DNA of 64,000 bases, taken from the NCBI GenBank assembly GCA_030159075.1, contig BROG01000134.1, forward strand, positions 1,188,501 through 1,252,500. Direction: 5' to 3'. Under the pieces are notes generated by a model, which saw nothing but the letters and a program-made list of their open reading frames with translations, made no database searches and was not told the origin of the DNA. Shown here piece after piece: positions 1 to 28,849 of this stretch (position 1 is the first letter of the stretch; each line of letters starts with the position of its first letter). The DNA is from Atrina japonica. Taxonomy: Eukaryota > Mollusca > Bivalvia > Pterioida > Pinnidae. Made by a program: the position numbers and the translations under genes.

Positions 1-3000
1 TTTTATAGTTGTTTTTAACCAACAGGTAAACAATCTGCATGACACTGTATATATTACTGTTTTAAATAATTAATCATTCTTCACATTATACAGTCATACT
101 ACATATATACAACTCTGTCAGTATTCAAAATCAATATATTTGTACCTGTCCAACAGAAAAATAAAAACTGGAATTCTACAGTTCACCGATTGTGTCACTG
201 TGTATTTTACAGCATTTATATCTAAGTGATTGATAAGCTTTATGTAATACAAGTGGGATGGGATAGGGTTATCTTACATTGCCTGCTAATTCATAGATAA
301 AGATGGATGAGCTGTTGGTGGGGTAGGTTTACAGTCTACATTTCAGACAGATAGGGTACATGTACATATGTAGCTATGGTGCTTCAGTATTCATGGGAAC
401 TTCAACTTTATTTTCAAGGACACCCAGGTAGTATGTGTGATTTAGGTATATTTTTGCTGCATATTGCAAAAATACTTCAAGAGTAAGCACTAACAATGAA
501 TTGACGTGTATGAGGAACCTTTTGATGTGGTCTCTCAAGACAGGTGGTTTATCAAAAGGGTTACCGTAATCGACCCATTAACTGCCCATGTCCCTGTATA
601 CACCCCCCTTTTTTTTTTTTTTACAAATGTACGATCAAGAATCTTTTCTAGCTGGCTGACAAGGAGTTGTGGACCTGTTAAACAGTAAGTAACAGTTTAT
701 CTGTAGACCCCGGTAACAGAAGAATGTCAATAGGTGTCGTTGGTAATAACTACAACAACTTTACCCGTGTGCCTTATAAAAAATCAACTGTTTTACCTCA
801 ATTTGACTACTAATTGGTCCCATTAAGTGCCCATCCCTTTGTCCTGATTTTTGTAGCACCCTAGGCATATAATAGGTCGAATACGGTACTTTATATTTCA
901 GTGGTTTTTAGGATGTGGTCTCAAGACAGGTTGTCTTCTATGACAGTGATCTCACTCACAAGGCAGTCTACAAATGATAAAAACCAGGAATGTTGTTCCT
1001 CCAGAGCTTTCTTATATATGTAAATTTACAAACGATGTATTGTGACATAATTTGATGTATTTTACTTATATGTTAGTTTATCGTGTGATTTTATCAAGCC
1101 TTACCCATCTTTCATACATTGCACGCAAGGCTTGGCATTGTCCATTGTGGTCAGCAGGTAGGGTCTTGTGTTGGACAGGTAAACTCATGTTAAAATACCT
1201 CTTCTGACTGACTGGGCAAGTAAACATTTAATTTGAGAATAGTCTTCATGAAAAAGAAAACAAACAACAACGAAATTAAAAGAACAAAATTTACAATTTT
1301 AAAGAAGAGCACCTTACTATATACAGATATGATCTTGCCATGTAAAAAAAATGCTGCCATTAAACCAACTAGTAAATTGGAGTGTTTAGATGAACATGTA
1401 CCTTGTCAACCAACTGGACTGGCTAGTTATAATGAACACTTGACAGACAGTGCAGGTAAAGTTAATCAGTGGAGCCTCGCATACGGTACATGTACAATAT
1501 ATATGTATTATACTGTTTGTTAAATTTGTTCCACACTATTAAATTACTGAAGTTCTTTCACCCAGTCTAATATATACATGTGTATGTATAAAAAACTTCA
1601 TAGGTAGACTGGCTGCCCCATTTTAAGTAAAAATAAATCACATGGCTGTGCACATGTTTAGTACTAGTACATCAATGTGATGGCATTAAAGGCATCTGTG
1701 GGGTTTTTTTGGGGTTTTTTTTGGTTTTTTCTTTTCGAATATGAAATCTGGACTACCTTCCTTTGATATCTTTGAAAGATCTGTGACCTCTATATTTAGG
1801 GTCATGTATTTGTCGTGACATTGATTTTAACTGTATTTGTAGACTATAATAGCTTCAGCTTTAATCTCTGACAAATTCCCTTCCCATATCAACAGGAAGC
1901 AGGTTATCTATTTGTTAGAAAAATTGGCCAGTTTTAAAGTTTGATTATTTCACTGATTGATTTAATCTTTAAATGAGATCTCAGTTTTAAAGTTTAAAAA
2001 ATTGCTACATTACACCATGTGTTTTGGTATGGTATTTCTAATTATTATGAACAGGTACTATACCCAATAGATGTCTTAGAATTCATAAAGAATGTAATTC
2101 TTGCCAATCTGGAATGGAACTTTTATCAGGGACTGGTTACCTAGCTTAATATAATCACATCTTCTGGGACCGGTTACATTATCAGTGATAATCATATTAC
2201 AGCCAGGTGCTTGAGACAGCTTGTCAATCAACCTTTGTCAAACTATTGGTCAGTCATAAAGTTTGGTCAGATTATGACAAGATTATGGCATTTTCCTGGC
2301 ATAAAAAGGTCAACTTCAAGTGTTTCATCTTTACCTTAATCTGTTGAAGTAATTACCATGATGTACTTGTGATTGTCTAGGTAATCACTAAAGCTGCTAA
2401 GACGATCCAGATGAGTTTATGATTGATTGCTTCTGCTGACAACAACTAACGTCATTACTTGTCTGTTGTAAAAGTTAGTAACCAGCGTAACACGGTGTTA
2501 ACAATACGGAAATGCCCTTTTTTGTTTTATGAGTGTTCTCTAACTGGTTTATTGGCCTTCTTGATAAAATTTGCATAATTAGTAATAAACTTGTACTTTT
2601 GACACTATTATACATAATTTTATATCTGTCAAGATTCACTTTGTGTATGGTATCTTAATTTAGATTTCTTTGCTAAATCAGTAACAATACCGGTATACAT
2701 GTACTGCCCCTTAGGACATGGGGGACAACTCGCAGCAGTCTAATGGCAGAGCATTCATCTAGCAAGCAGGAGGCCCTGGGTTTGATTACCTCTACTTTTT
2801 TACAGGATTTTCATCACTGTTCAAGGCAGAATAGACAGAAATTAGCACTTAAACTTTCACTGCCATGTCAAAGGATTTCTAATATGTATCTAATATTAAG
2901 TACCAGCTCTTAGTTGTTATTTAAAGGGAAAGTTAGATGAAATATCAAAACTCTAATTTCAATATTTACTTAAAAGTTTAAATATTTGCCAAGGATGAAC

Positions 3001-6000
3001 TTCCGTGGTTATTGTGTAAGGCATTAATGTACATTGGTTAGAAGGTCATGGCCCGGTGTACATAGCAAGAAGATTTGTGGACTTGAGAGCTGGACTTATG
3101 ACACTTATCTAGAGAGATACTTAAATATCAATAATGACAGTATTTATTGATGTATGTATACCTTTCAAATGTAAATAAAAAATATTGTCCCATCTTGGTG
3201 AGATTTTGTTCAAAAGAAAACTAAGTTTCACTTTCACACACACACAATATATCTATATCCAGGGTGAGAAAAATGCACTCATCCTGAACAAGTGAAATTC
3301 AAAATGGCCTGGAGCACCAGTACATGGGGTTGGTACAATCCCCTGTGACAAGTCATTTTTCTACTGGATCTCAACATCTTACTTTGAAGCTTCTAAAACT
3401 TTGTATAAACAAGGTTCTTTTAAAATCCTATACTGCCATTTTGATAAATTATAAGCCCTATATCAGAGAAATAAAAAGAAATGGTCTTAACTGTTCCATT
3501 AAAGTTTATAAAAATAAATTGGGACTAGCTGAAGAAATCAAGGAATGAGGGATTTTCAAATTCACTCGTATAGGAACAGAAATTTTTCATATTTTTTTCT
3601 CATCTTGCCTATCATTAATTAAAAAACCTAAATTTAATATTCAGTAATAGGGGTACAGTGTATTTGTACTTTACAGTTTTCAGAGAAATTCACCTCTAAA
3701 GTAAAGCCACTTGCTTATATGCAAACATAAGAATATTCTAGCTACTGTATACATAGGGGGTTGAATTCTCTGCCCAAATGTTGCCCTATCCAGTCCACCA
3801 AATAACAGAAATCGTCGTAACCCATTCACAGGTTATGCTAAAAGGAATGACCGTAAAATGCAGGGTATGGTAGCAACAACGAAGACTTTAAAATGAAATT
3901 CATCAAGAACAAAAAGGAGGTAACGTGAATTTGTACATGTATTTGTCATAACCTTCACATTACCTGAACAATCACTCTCGTGTTATTTTGTGGCCTGCTA
4001 TCTGTCCTTTTATATATGTTCATATGTTGCAGTTCCCCATCTTGGTCTCAGGGCCCATTAACTTCGGACCAGTACCAGAAAATTTTACTAGACCTGACCT
4101 CAACATCACTAGACCTGACCTCGGTTACATCATATCTATAGATATCTCTCTTCCCGAGTTTCATATTCTACTTTTTACATCCAGCTGTCTCATTTTTTAG
4201 CTATTGCTGCACCATTAAATGCTCTTACTGCTATAACTGATTTTTTTAAAAAAAAAAAAACAAAAAAACAAATAAGAACAGAAAGAAATTAATGAATTAT
4301 TTCATGATTGAAATAATTCCATATAATCTCTAGAGTACTCGACCCTACTAACTCTAATAAGTAGGACTGGAATACATGTATATTTTGTTACAGTATAAAA
4401 CATACATGTCATTTCTGAGTGGTGCAAGTAAATTATCCTCAATTTGTACACTGTATTCATGCTGATTATTCCAGATTTATAATTTTATCAAGAACAAAAA
4501 TAAAACCTGAATAGACACTTAGCTTGAATGCTTTGACAATTTATTTATAGAAGTCAAGAAACAAGTATGTATGTAAATTTGAAATTTTCTTTTAGGCCTA
4601 ATTATTGTAAAATAAATTCTGATTTCTGTTCTGCCCTTTGATTTCCTTGATACACCCTCATCTCTAGTTATGCCTCCACTACTACAAAGAAGCCGTCGTC
4701 GGTCACTCAGTGTAATCAGATATCGATAGTTATCATAAGTTGTTCTGCTTTATTAGAGATATCGTGACTAAATTCAAACAAAACTATCAAAAAAGAAGCG
4801 TACCATTCTATATGCCCAGTTTAAATTAAAATATGCCTAGGCTTGGCTAGTAAGCTGCATGCACTTATAATTTTATGACCGAAGCTTTCGGTTTCACTTT
4901 CAATCTGAATTTTTAGGGTCCATAAAATTACCGAAAAGACTCCGAATACCGGAATGACGAGATATATAACTGGATTGAAGCTCCTTTTCATCGTAATGAT
5001 AATTTTGTGGAATAATTTACTTTTAAATGTTAATAATATAGTTTTTACATTAAATTAAAAGATATTTTGTCGGTATTGTCCGCGTATTTACGGATCTAGC
5101 TTTTCATATTTAAGCCATATCAGTACTAGTGTGATATTGAACCTGACGTAACTACTCGTACAGTTTGTATCAAAATTCCTTGAACACTGTTTCCCTTCTC
5201 ACATTGAAATAGATTATTCTCCTTAGTTGTATATAAATAATCTGAAAAAAATGACGAAAACATAATCTGATGTGTCATTCCAGTGGCTTTAAGCGTCATC
5301 CTGGTAATGTTACCATTTCCCGGTTATTTTATATACCAATCTCTCACCAGAGGGCGTATTACAATATATGGCGACAAAATTGACTTGATGTACTTTCTAT
5401 ACGGCACGTAATATCAGCGACATATCTATCATCACAATCACCGGTATTGTAAATAAATGTCACACTATCGGTAAATAAATTACAAAAAGAAGAAAATCGT
5501 TTTTCACAACAATTTGTTTTAATAATAGATCTTCAATCTATTTGAAGTGATATTTTTAACCCGACCAGTCGGGCTACTTTGACACAAATTAACTAGACCG
5601 GACCAATCTTTTACTAGTCAGGGTCGGTCGGACGTGCCTTAGTGTTGAGCCCTGCCCTTATTTTTACATCCAGCTGAAAAATAAATTCTGTAGTTTCATG
5701 CCTCAATTAAATCGATCATCAGAATTTTATTATGGTGCTAAAAGATAAGACCATAAAATATATTAAGTTTACAACTGTATGCAATTCTAATTTACATGTA
5801 AGTGGTGTTGAAAAAAAACCTTCTTAAATATGTGCAACCTGCCAATTTTTCCTGACAAATACGATGCAAATGCTTATTTTCAGTGAGAGTGAAAAAAGTG
5901 CCTGTTTTTATGAGAAATCCCTACATATACCCCTCTAACTTTCTACATGTTTACTACAATACTGCAAGATATTTGTTGGCTAAAACAAGATTAACTTATT

Positions 6001-6825
6001 CTTTAATATGTTATAGTTGTAAATCTGTACAGGCATATTCATATTTTGTTTGTCAAATGATTACATAACATCAGATTCAGGTTTAATAAAACAGGTTTAC
6101 AAGGTGCTCCATGACATCATGTTTCCATTTTACAATTTGGTATTTGTGCTTTTCAAACGTAAACAAGAGACAATTGTAGCGTCAGACATGGCTGACCTCA
6201 CATGTATTACCATGCTAGTCACAGCATTGCATTGTGGTAAACACAATAGTTTGATCAAACAGCTTTGAAACCAAACAAAGAATTTTGTACAATGATTCCT
6301 ACGTAATAGCCATTTAACAAGATTTCCAATCCTTTGCCGTGTAGTTTATTTATATTTAACATGAGCTTTGAACTTTGGTGTGTCTTATGATTTAATATGG
6401 GAAAGTAACATTAAAACTTGCTGCCAAATATTGGTGCTACCAACATTATTTAATATCTTGTGAGCCAAGTTGAATGCAGAACTGTCCATAGAGCTGGAAA
6501 TGAAAGCCACATATGTATGTATAGGTGGACGTCCCCTCAGCAGGAGATACAATACAGGTAACTCTAGGAACATTTGTATGTACATGAATTACGTGTGAAG
6601 CATTGTGCATATCTATATGCAACTCTGTTACTTTCATTTCTCACACATAAATGTACACAAAAACAATCACGTATACAAAGCACTGTATGAATCAGCTCAT
6701 TTCCAAATGAATGATTATAGTAGTGCAAATATGTCAAGGCCCTATGCTTTTCATCATTTTATTATTTTTTGTTGTTGTTAAAACTTTTAAAGTAAAGAGT
6801 AAAAGTTTTAGATATTTGCCTGGTT
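1..6825. other. Gene-poor AT-rich stretch
   Basis: No ORF here looks like a conserved protein; the longest are below 100 codons, low in complexity, and show no domain or convincing splice-site pair. The DNA is AT-rich with many ACATGTA-type words. A tRNA-like fragment at 2737-2795 is listed separately. Pieces near 512-690 and 905-945 contain 'gtggtctctcaagacaggt', which recurs near 32.3 kb and looks like an interspersed repeat. It could contain the 5' non-coding exon or promoter of the gene whose coding starts at 13157, but I cannot locate either. Confidence 0.6.
2737..2795 (+). repeat. tRNA-derived SINE head or tRNA pseudogene
   Basis: The segment has the spacing of an RNA polymerase III internal promoter. 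An A-box-like 'tggcagagcattc' is followed about 30 bases later by a B-box-like 'gggtttgattacc' (family consensus GGTTCRANNCC). No cloverleaf with good stems is evident, so a SINE head or decayed tRNA copy is more likely than a working tRNA gene. Confidence 0.5.
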
Positions 6826-8323
6826 TTATTAGCTCACCTGACTATGTCAGGGTGAGCTTTTGCAATCACTTTGCGTCCTGCGTCCGTCCATCGTCCGTCC
6901 GTCCGTCGTTAACTCACTTTCAAAAATCTTCTCCTCTGAAACCACTGGGCCAAATTGAACCAAACTTGAACTGAGTCGTCACTAGGGTATTTAGTTTCAA
7001 ATTTGTTATTTTCTATGTCGCAGGTCAAACAACATGGCCGCTGTTGCTAAAAATAGAACATAGGGGGTAAATTGCAGTTTTTGGCCAATAACTCAAAAAC
7101 CATTACAGATATCAAAAATCTGACATAGGGTAAAAGTTCAGCTTGATGAGATCTACCTGCCATGCAATTTTGAAGAAAATCGGAAAACTCATCTCGGAGT
7201 TATAGCCCTTTTTTTGTAAAATTTTCAAAATTTTGGCATTTTTAATTTTTTATTTCAAAAAATGTAGCAGATAGAGGTCAAGTGTAAATTGCAAAAATGT
7301 TCAGCATATCAAGATCTACCCACCCTGAAAATTTGGAGACAATCCAAAAACCTGTGTAGGAGTTATTGCCCTTTTTTCACAGAAATTTTTTCAATTTTTA
7401 TGTTTTTCGTCTTCTAACTCCAAAACTATGAAAGATAGAGGTCGAATGTAAATTGATAAAATGTTTGCCATGATGTGGCGACTTCAAAACCGGTGTTGAA
7501 AATTGTTTGTTGACCGCCATTTTCAAAATGGCCGACAAAAAAGGCGGGAAAATTCAACATTGTTTGATTTCAATGAAATTTTGTTTCCAAATAGATATTG
7601 ATGTTGCGACTTCAAAACCGTTGTTGAAAATTGTTCATTGACCGCCATTTTTAGCTCACCTGGCTTTTGGAATCACTTTGCGTCAACAAAAATGGCCGCT
7701 ATGGCGAGGCTTAGTTTAACATTGGATCCTATAGGAAAATCATCTTCTCCTCTGAAACCACTGACACAAATTTAACCAAACTTTACAGGAATGATGTATG
7801 CCAGGTCCTTTACAAAGACTGCTCATTTTGTTCTGATCCGTCAAAAATCATGGCCACTAGAACGGGGCTTAGTTTAACATTATATAGCCAAAAGAAGACT
7901 GCTGTGCTGCACACACTGCAAAGTTTTCGCAGAACCTTATTCATTCATTCATGAATCCGGTTCCTGACTTGGAAGAAGAACATTGGATCCTGTGGGAAAA
8001 TTACATTTTCATCTTCTCCTCTGAAAACGCTGAAGCAAATATAACCAAACTTTGGAAGAATTATGTATTGAAGGTCCTTTACAAAGATTGCTCATTTCGT
8101 TCCGATCTGTCAAAACCATGGCCGCCAGGGCTGGGCTTAGTTTATCATTGGACCCTATGAGAAAATCACATTTTCATTTTCTCCTCTGAAACCACTGAAG
8201 CAAATTCAACCAAACTTTACAGGATTTATGTATGGAAGGTCCTTTACAAAAATTGCTCGGTTCGTCTGATCTTCTCAAGCAAATAACCAGGTGAGCGATA
8301 CAGGCTCTTGAGAGCCTCTTGTT
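6826..8323 (+). repeat. Mollusc-type dispersed repeat, two copies in tandem
   Basis: It starts with 'agctcacctg' followed by 'cagggtgagc' and ends with 'caggtgagcgatacaggc', so the ends are inverted copies of each other. A second start, 'agctcacctggcttttgg', lies at about 7651, so two units are joined head to tail. Inner phrases recur, for example 'cttctcctctgaaaccactg' near 6928, 7745 and 8186. A GTCCGTCC-rich stretch near 6880 is typical of this class. From memory, such repeats are very common in bivalve genomes, which is part of my reason for assigning the window to a mollusc. No protein is encoded. Confidence 0.8.
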
Positions 8324-8375
8324 CTTTCATGAGAGTGGTCTTTCAAGACATTGTCTACTGTAATCAGACTTTTTT

Positions 8376-8690
8376 CTGCCAATTTGGGGGAAATGACATT
8401 GGCAATGCAGTTGTTTTAATGTGAATTTGTGTCAAATTGGGGGAAAAAGTTTGCACACATACATAAAAAAAACATGCAATGAAATATCTGTTTAAGGTAC
8501 TTTCCCCTCCCCATTGCAATAAACATTTTTTCATTTTTCATTATGGTCATAGTCCATTCATGAAATTGGGAATTTTTTATATCAAACTGGGAAAAAGTTA
8601 ACCTGCATATTGCATTTGGAATAGGGCCGCGTATTGACCCCATTGAAATTACAGAAAAAGGCCTGGTATTGGCTTCATTTAGATTGATAT
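8376..8690. repeat. Interspersed repeat of the 'ttggggaaaaa' family
   Basis: Contains repeated phrases such as 'caaattgggggaaaaagt' and 'aaactgggaaaaagtt' around a 'cccattgcaa' core. The same vocabulary recurs at 14926-15275 and, in inverse orientation, at about 52385-52630. This marks a dispersed non-coding repeat family, not a gene. Confidence 0.5.
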
Positions 8691-9382
8691 TCAAACATTT
8701 CTGGACAATCTGGACAGACGTTTACTGACTCCATGATGTGAATTCTTTTAAGTTTATTCATGCAAATCAAAACTCTTTGTTGTGTGGGCATTTGTTTGGA
8801 AGTAATTTTATATCTTTAGCTGAAGGGAATCCAACTTTGGAAAGATAAGGGAAAGGTTCATAGCCAGTTCAAGGGTGTTACTGTAGAATCTTTTAATGCT
8901 CTGACAGAAATATTTGCATGACTAAGAATAGATGATGGTGTGTAATGTACCAGAACTTCATGAATACATTATATATAGCTGTTCTCTACTGGTCAGTCAA
9001 GGTTTATAATACAGTTTGGCATTTAAAGTTGTTATAAAAAAAGTTATGAAATTGTTTTGTAATGTGATATTTTTCAAATGAGACTAAAAATTAAAATTGT
9101 ATTTTTTAGAAAAAAATTTAAGATGATTATTTGTATTTTAATTTTCTGTCTCTGATATTACATGTACATACTGATATTATGATCTGGTGCTCTAATTTTG
9201 ATACAAAGGATTTTTCACTGAAATGGAAATAATACCAGTCTGTAAATGAAGTTTTACATACATTTTTGTATATTTATTTATTTATTTTACCTGAAGTGTA
9301 CCAGTGCACTCTACATGTACATACAGTACATGTATAACATACCTGACAGCGAGGCCATGTCATAAACCTGAGTCACACGCAT

Positions 9383-9440
9383 GTGGTGTAGTGATGGAGT
9401 GTTTGACTTATGGAGCAGAAAGTCGTGGATTCTTTTCCCC
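9383..9440 (+). repeat. Weak tRNA-like SINE fragment
   Basis: A possible A box ('tagtgatggagtg') is followed by a possible B box ('cgtggattcttttccc'). Both are imperfect, so this is a tentative tRNA-derived SINE relic. Confidence 0.3.
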
Positions 9441-11157
9441 TTACTTGGTCTGGTGATACACATTTACACATGTACAATGTACCTTAACACATTGACCAAT
9501 GTAGTAGCATTTGAACTGCCCATTTCAAAGAATGGAAAAGTTTACTGGCAGAATTCAGGAGTCGTTGGTTTAGCGTCCAAATTTTACAGTGATTTGCATT
9601 ATCAACATGTTCATTCCTGATTTATGTCCGTATATATAAGACCATACTATTTATTGATTTGAATGAGTCTAAATAAAATATGACCATAGGCCATGATATG
9701 AAGGTTGTGACTGTTCTTTTGCCAAATGCTGGGCAGAAGAGGTAAATGTCACAGGTATGACATGTTAAAGCAAAGGGGGTAGTATTTGGGCTGGAAATAT
9801 GTATTAGTGGACTGGCATGCATTCTAAATTGTGTGCTATGAACATATTTATGGGACATATTTTCAGCCCATTGCAATGTTGGCATTTCATAGCAAAGGTA
9901 AAAATTTATGGCTATTCACCCATTGCTCAGGTGACATCTTCTTGTAGTAATCCATATTTAGCTGGATGTGAAATATTAATAAAACAAACAAATAATAAAA
10001 TTGAAACCTCCTGCTGAGGATATGAAGACTTGAGCAACTAACTTGTCTACCACCTGGTGCATTATTTTTTAAAAAATCAACATTTGGTCTACATGATTTA
10101 TATGGTAGTACACAAGCTGGTCAAAAATAAATAGGTATAAATCCGATCATAAATCTGGCATGTCAAAAGATGCAAAAAAAAAAAAAGAAATATTTATCTC
10201 ATGAAATTTTGAACCCTCCCCCCTTTTTTTTTTTTAAGGCTCTGATGATTTTAATTGTGGTATCATTTTGAAAAAGAAATTGAATAATGATATACTTGAT
10301 GTGTAAGTAGACTATTGTTATCATGTCCAAGATTTGGCGTAGTATCAGTGAGTATGACATTGACTGATTCAGACAGTTAATTCAAATTTTTACTTGATGC
10401 CCTTAACAGGATTTGAATGACGTTTTTGTGGCTGGAAGGACATTAAATTAGAAATAATTCATACATTGGTTGTTTATATACACTTAAGTGTCACAATATA
10501 GTGTTCCAAATTATATAGTACCTGTGTGTCGATATAACAAGTTTTATACCTGAACCCCAGGTGAACATAGTCATTACCAATCAGCTGATGGATTATACTT
10601 CTTTTGAAGTCGAGTGAAATGGTCAGTTTAAGTATTCAGAGCGTAACATTTGACCAGGATGATCGTTTTGTCAAATATATCAATGTCATGGTCATTTTAG
10701 AGCCAGAGGACTTAAATTCCAATCGTACATTACATGTATTTAAAGGTCCAGTAGACCTGTTCTATATATACATATAACCAAATATCACTGATAAGTGGAC
10801 AAAGAAAGAAACTCTTGATCAAACATCTTTCATTTATGTAACAGATTATTGAGATCCTGACAGGTTTTGAAGATGTGTATTGCTGGGCACTGTCAGCATT
10901 TGCTTTTTCTTCAATCTAGTGTGCAGTTGCATCCCAACCAAATGTGGGTCGGTCGGAAGGCAAAAAAAAATTGTTCATTTCTTAAAATGTTGGGCAAAAC
11001 TGCATGAAAAATTTTCCAACCTGTTTTTTTAGATGGATCTATCAGGTTGTATCATGCAATTTTTGTACTTTTTGATGGCCTAACTGGCAATTGAAGTCTG
11101 TATTTTGTTATGATCTGTTATCAGAATTTCATTTTGTTGATGTATGTATTTATTCCT

Positions 11158-11247
11158 TAACCCTTTCATCCCTAAGTATCGAGATGGTATGATCTGTTCT
11201 ATTGTTAAGACCAGTCTATTAATGGTCTGTAGGGTTGAAAGGGTAAA
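11158..11247. mobile_element. TTAA-type MITE (ACCCTTTCA ends)
   Basis: Inverted ends 'ttaaccctttcatccct' and 'agggttgaaagggt' flank about 60 bp. The left side carries TTAA; the right TTAA has drifted. It resembles the element at 18738-18828 and the half-copies near 31858 and 56775. A TTAA target duplication is the hallmark of piggyBac-type transposition, so this is probably a non-autonomous relic of that kind. Confidence 0.5.
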
Positions 11248-13156
11248 AGGTGCTCATTTCTATCTTGTTTGTCTTAGAACTGCATTTGTTTGTTAAGCAA
11301 TCTGTACACGCATGTCCTTGAACATAAGTTACTGTTACTGATAAAAATTACATAAAATTCTGATAAAGCCGTGTGGCATCAGACAGGTTAAAACATCATT
11401 TACATGTACGTCATGCAATAATGTACATACGTGCAGTTTATGACATTAAATTTATTCAAATGTGTGGTAAAAGATCAAGAATCTGAAAGAAAGTTTCATA
11501 TTTGGCCGTGTCAGTTTAAGTTTATTTTCTCTTTAATAAAAGGTAATATATATATATATATATATTGAAAGAAAAATGTACCAGTAACAGTATGTTTAAT
11601 ATGCTTACATATACAGGTATATCATACATGTTTATTATTATACTGTATATATATTTATAAAAACTGCAAGTGTCAGAAAGGTAACAAGATGTATTGAATC
11701 TGTGCGGACATACCAGTTATGTTATTATTTTTGTCCTGTTATAGCTATTTTAGCCAGCAGAGTATCCATTATTTCCCTGCCTCACAGCACAAATATGTAA
11801 ACAAGGTGCTATACACCTGTCGTCACATTTCATTTTTGTTACCTGGGGTCTTGAAGCATTGCTGCACTCTTTTATTTTAAAGTTTACCTGGAGGCAGTAG
11901 GTCAGTGACCAGAAAACAATTCCTATTTACTTTAGTCCTATCTAGTTCAGTCCATCAGCAGTTATTGTATCATTAACTGTTATGGTCTGTCAGTTTCTAT
12001 TTTTTCTTCTATATAATCTATTTATAGACACCTATGGCAATGCCACTTCTTATATCCGGAAATAAGATAGTGTATTCACAGGTAGTATAAATACAGTTGA
12101 AATACATGTTAATAGCCATATGACAGTTGGTCACAGGCGAGCGCAAGACAGAGCTGTCGTATAGGTCATTATATATGTGACAATAATTAAGCATCAGCAT
12201 ATTCTAATGTATCTTATTTTCTTCATTTCCGGAGCTTCAGATTATATTCAGAGAATCCAGATTTCATAATTAAGCTATTTGTAGCAGAATATCAGGATTT
12301 ACTGTTGTGGTTTTATTGTTTAGTTTTTAATTATTTCTTCAGGTAAGTTGTTAATTTCTAGTGTTTATATATAGTCTCTGACTGTTGTGCAAAGTTCAAG
12401 ATGAATTAGTTGGGACACAAAGATTTAGCTTTATCTCATATAAAACCAACAAGTTGATTAAATGTTTCTAGGTTAAAAAGTAAATTTGTCAAATTTTAGT
12501 CGTAAATTCATGTCTCTAAATTATTAATACACATATTATTGGGAAAATCCTATCTTTGATTTAAGAATTTACAATATTTATAGATAGATATTAAATAATA
12601 TCTTAGAATAAATTAAACCTTTGAATTGAAACTTAATTAATATTGATTGGCGTATGTTAGAATATAGAAATAAGAGCAATGTAGTAATCTTTCAATTTTG
12701 GTACATTAACAAACATCAAACTTAGATAAGAATCATAAATTTAATGAACAATTACAAGTTTTAGGTTTTGCATGAAATCATAATATTTTAAATGGCTTAA
12801 CTCTCCTTGCACATAAATATATATACATATATATGTATTGTTTATATATACATATATATGCATGTGTGTGTGTTTCCATAATGCTTACCTGTACCTTGAG
12901 GGAATGTATGTAGGCTTTTGTGTCTTTACTTGTTTTTACCTCTTTACTGATATTTTGAGCTCTGATTTATTCTCTTTCAAACTTTTTCTTTCTTCATATG
13001 GCTGTCAGTGATGTAATTGACAAGGACAGTAATAATTCATGAGGTATTTTTTATGCAGATTTGGTTCTTGACGTCATCAAAATAATTTCTAGATATATTA
13101 TATTTCATATCTTTGCAGACTTTGGACATCACTTGAGAGTTTATCTACAATTATAA

Positions 13157-27558
<14,402 letters not shown>

Positions 27559-28045
27559 GAGAATCACATACTGAGTTCAGAATCTGTGGTTAATGATATA
27601 TTTTTGGTGTAAAAACAAAAGTGACATGTAAATTTATGCAAACTTTAGCTGATTCTGTTGTCATGCAAAGCTGTAAATATCTTTGCAAATCAATGCATTG
27701 CCCTTATACTTGTAAGTAGACACATAAGGTGCCTGTTTGGGTGTGTATGTCCGAGTGAGAGCGGGTATGTATAGTGAGTGTATCTCAATCCAGTTTCATT
27801 GTACAAGCTCATGAAAAGTATGTAAGTTGTAATTAGTGATATATGTAGAATTACAAAAACAGGGTTTGATTTTTTTGTAAACAAATACATTATAGTCAAG
27901 AGATATGTATTTTGTATAATCATACTCAGATTCTCATCCATATTGTTAATCATGTGTTGATATCATTTTGAATACATTTGTTTTACTTCTTATCCAAAGA
28001 AAAAGTAAAAAATGTTATAAAAAATGAAATTTTTTCATAAATAAA
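27559..28045 (+). other. 3' UTR with poly(A) signal
   Basis: No coding signal follows the stop. The first clear AATAAA is at 28040-28045, followed by T-rich sequence, which suggests a 3' UTR of about 500 nt. Other hexamers may be used. Confidence 0.5.
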
Positions 28046-28061
28046 ATGTACTTATTTATCA

Positions 28062-28260
28062 ATTTTTGCTTGTAGTCAAACTTGTCTATAAAGGCCACTC
28101 AAGGGAACAGGCAAATGTTGCTGTTATAGACATGTGACCTTTTTAAAGAGGTTTATTACCAGTGATTATAAAAACGTTAACAAAGGTTTAATTTGAATGG
28201 CTTAATGGCCAGGTGCCCTTTATACAGAGGTGGCCTTTAATGCAGGTTGGACTATTTTTT
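28062..28260. repeat. Dispersed repeat with 'tctataaaggccactcaagg' vocabulary
   Basis: Phrases such as 'gtctataaaggccactc' and 'ccctttatacagaggtggcc' recur within 200 bp in related forms. This resembles a repeat group that I recall from bivalve genomes. No ORF. Confidence 0.45.
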
Positions 28261-28849
28261 TTAATTAATCTAACTTTTGTAAATAGATCATATAGTGTTC
28301 CTCGCAGTGATGAGTGACTACTTGTATCTGCAGGGTTTTAATTCTGTCCTTCATCTGTTTGTGTATTTGTTTAGTTTTTCAAATACATTCCAAGATGTTT
28401 TTCATAAAATATCAGTCCTTACTGTAGTAAATGTATCAAACTGCAGAGGAATAGATTTTACTGCTGTTAATATTTTGACGGAATAGTTAACCGTCATTCA
28501 TATTTTATAAAAATGTGACGTTCCTGATGTATACCACTCATCTTTCATACCATTTATTTAGCGCTGAAAAAAACATCTTTCATATTTGCCATGTTATTTT
28601 TGTTAATAATGATTTTTTTTTTATCAATTTTTATGTGAGTATCCGTGCCTTCAGCCTTTGGATATCGCAAAGTAATAACTGACTACCATACAACTACACT
28701 AGTGATTTACTTCCCCTACCTATCGCTCAGAAGAAATGAGATCTTTCAATCTGCTGTTTATCAGCATTATATAATGTGTCTGAGATATTCAAACTTTTAA
28801 TTCTTTTGTATTGTAACTATGGTAATTATAGTCTTTTTGTCATGTCTTT

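Larger units (their letters stand above)
8691..13118. other. Non-coding stretch upstream of the 13.1-kb gene
   Basis: No protein-coding exon was recognised. It holds a weak tRNA-like piece (9383-9440), a short TTAA-type hairpin element (11158-11247), (TA) runs near 11549 and 12820-12860, and otherwise unique AT-rich DNA. Since the coding exon at 13157 is preceded by a splice acceptor, this stretch is probably at least partly a 5' UTR intron. Confidence 0.5.

Noticed and set aside
6711..6974. 87-codon ORF starting with a hydrophobic stretch
   Set aside because: Its second half runs through the start of the mollusc-type dispersed repeat; no homology features.
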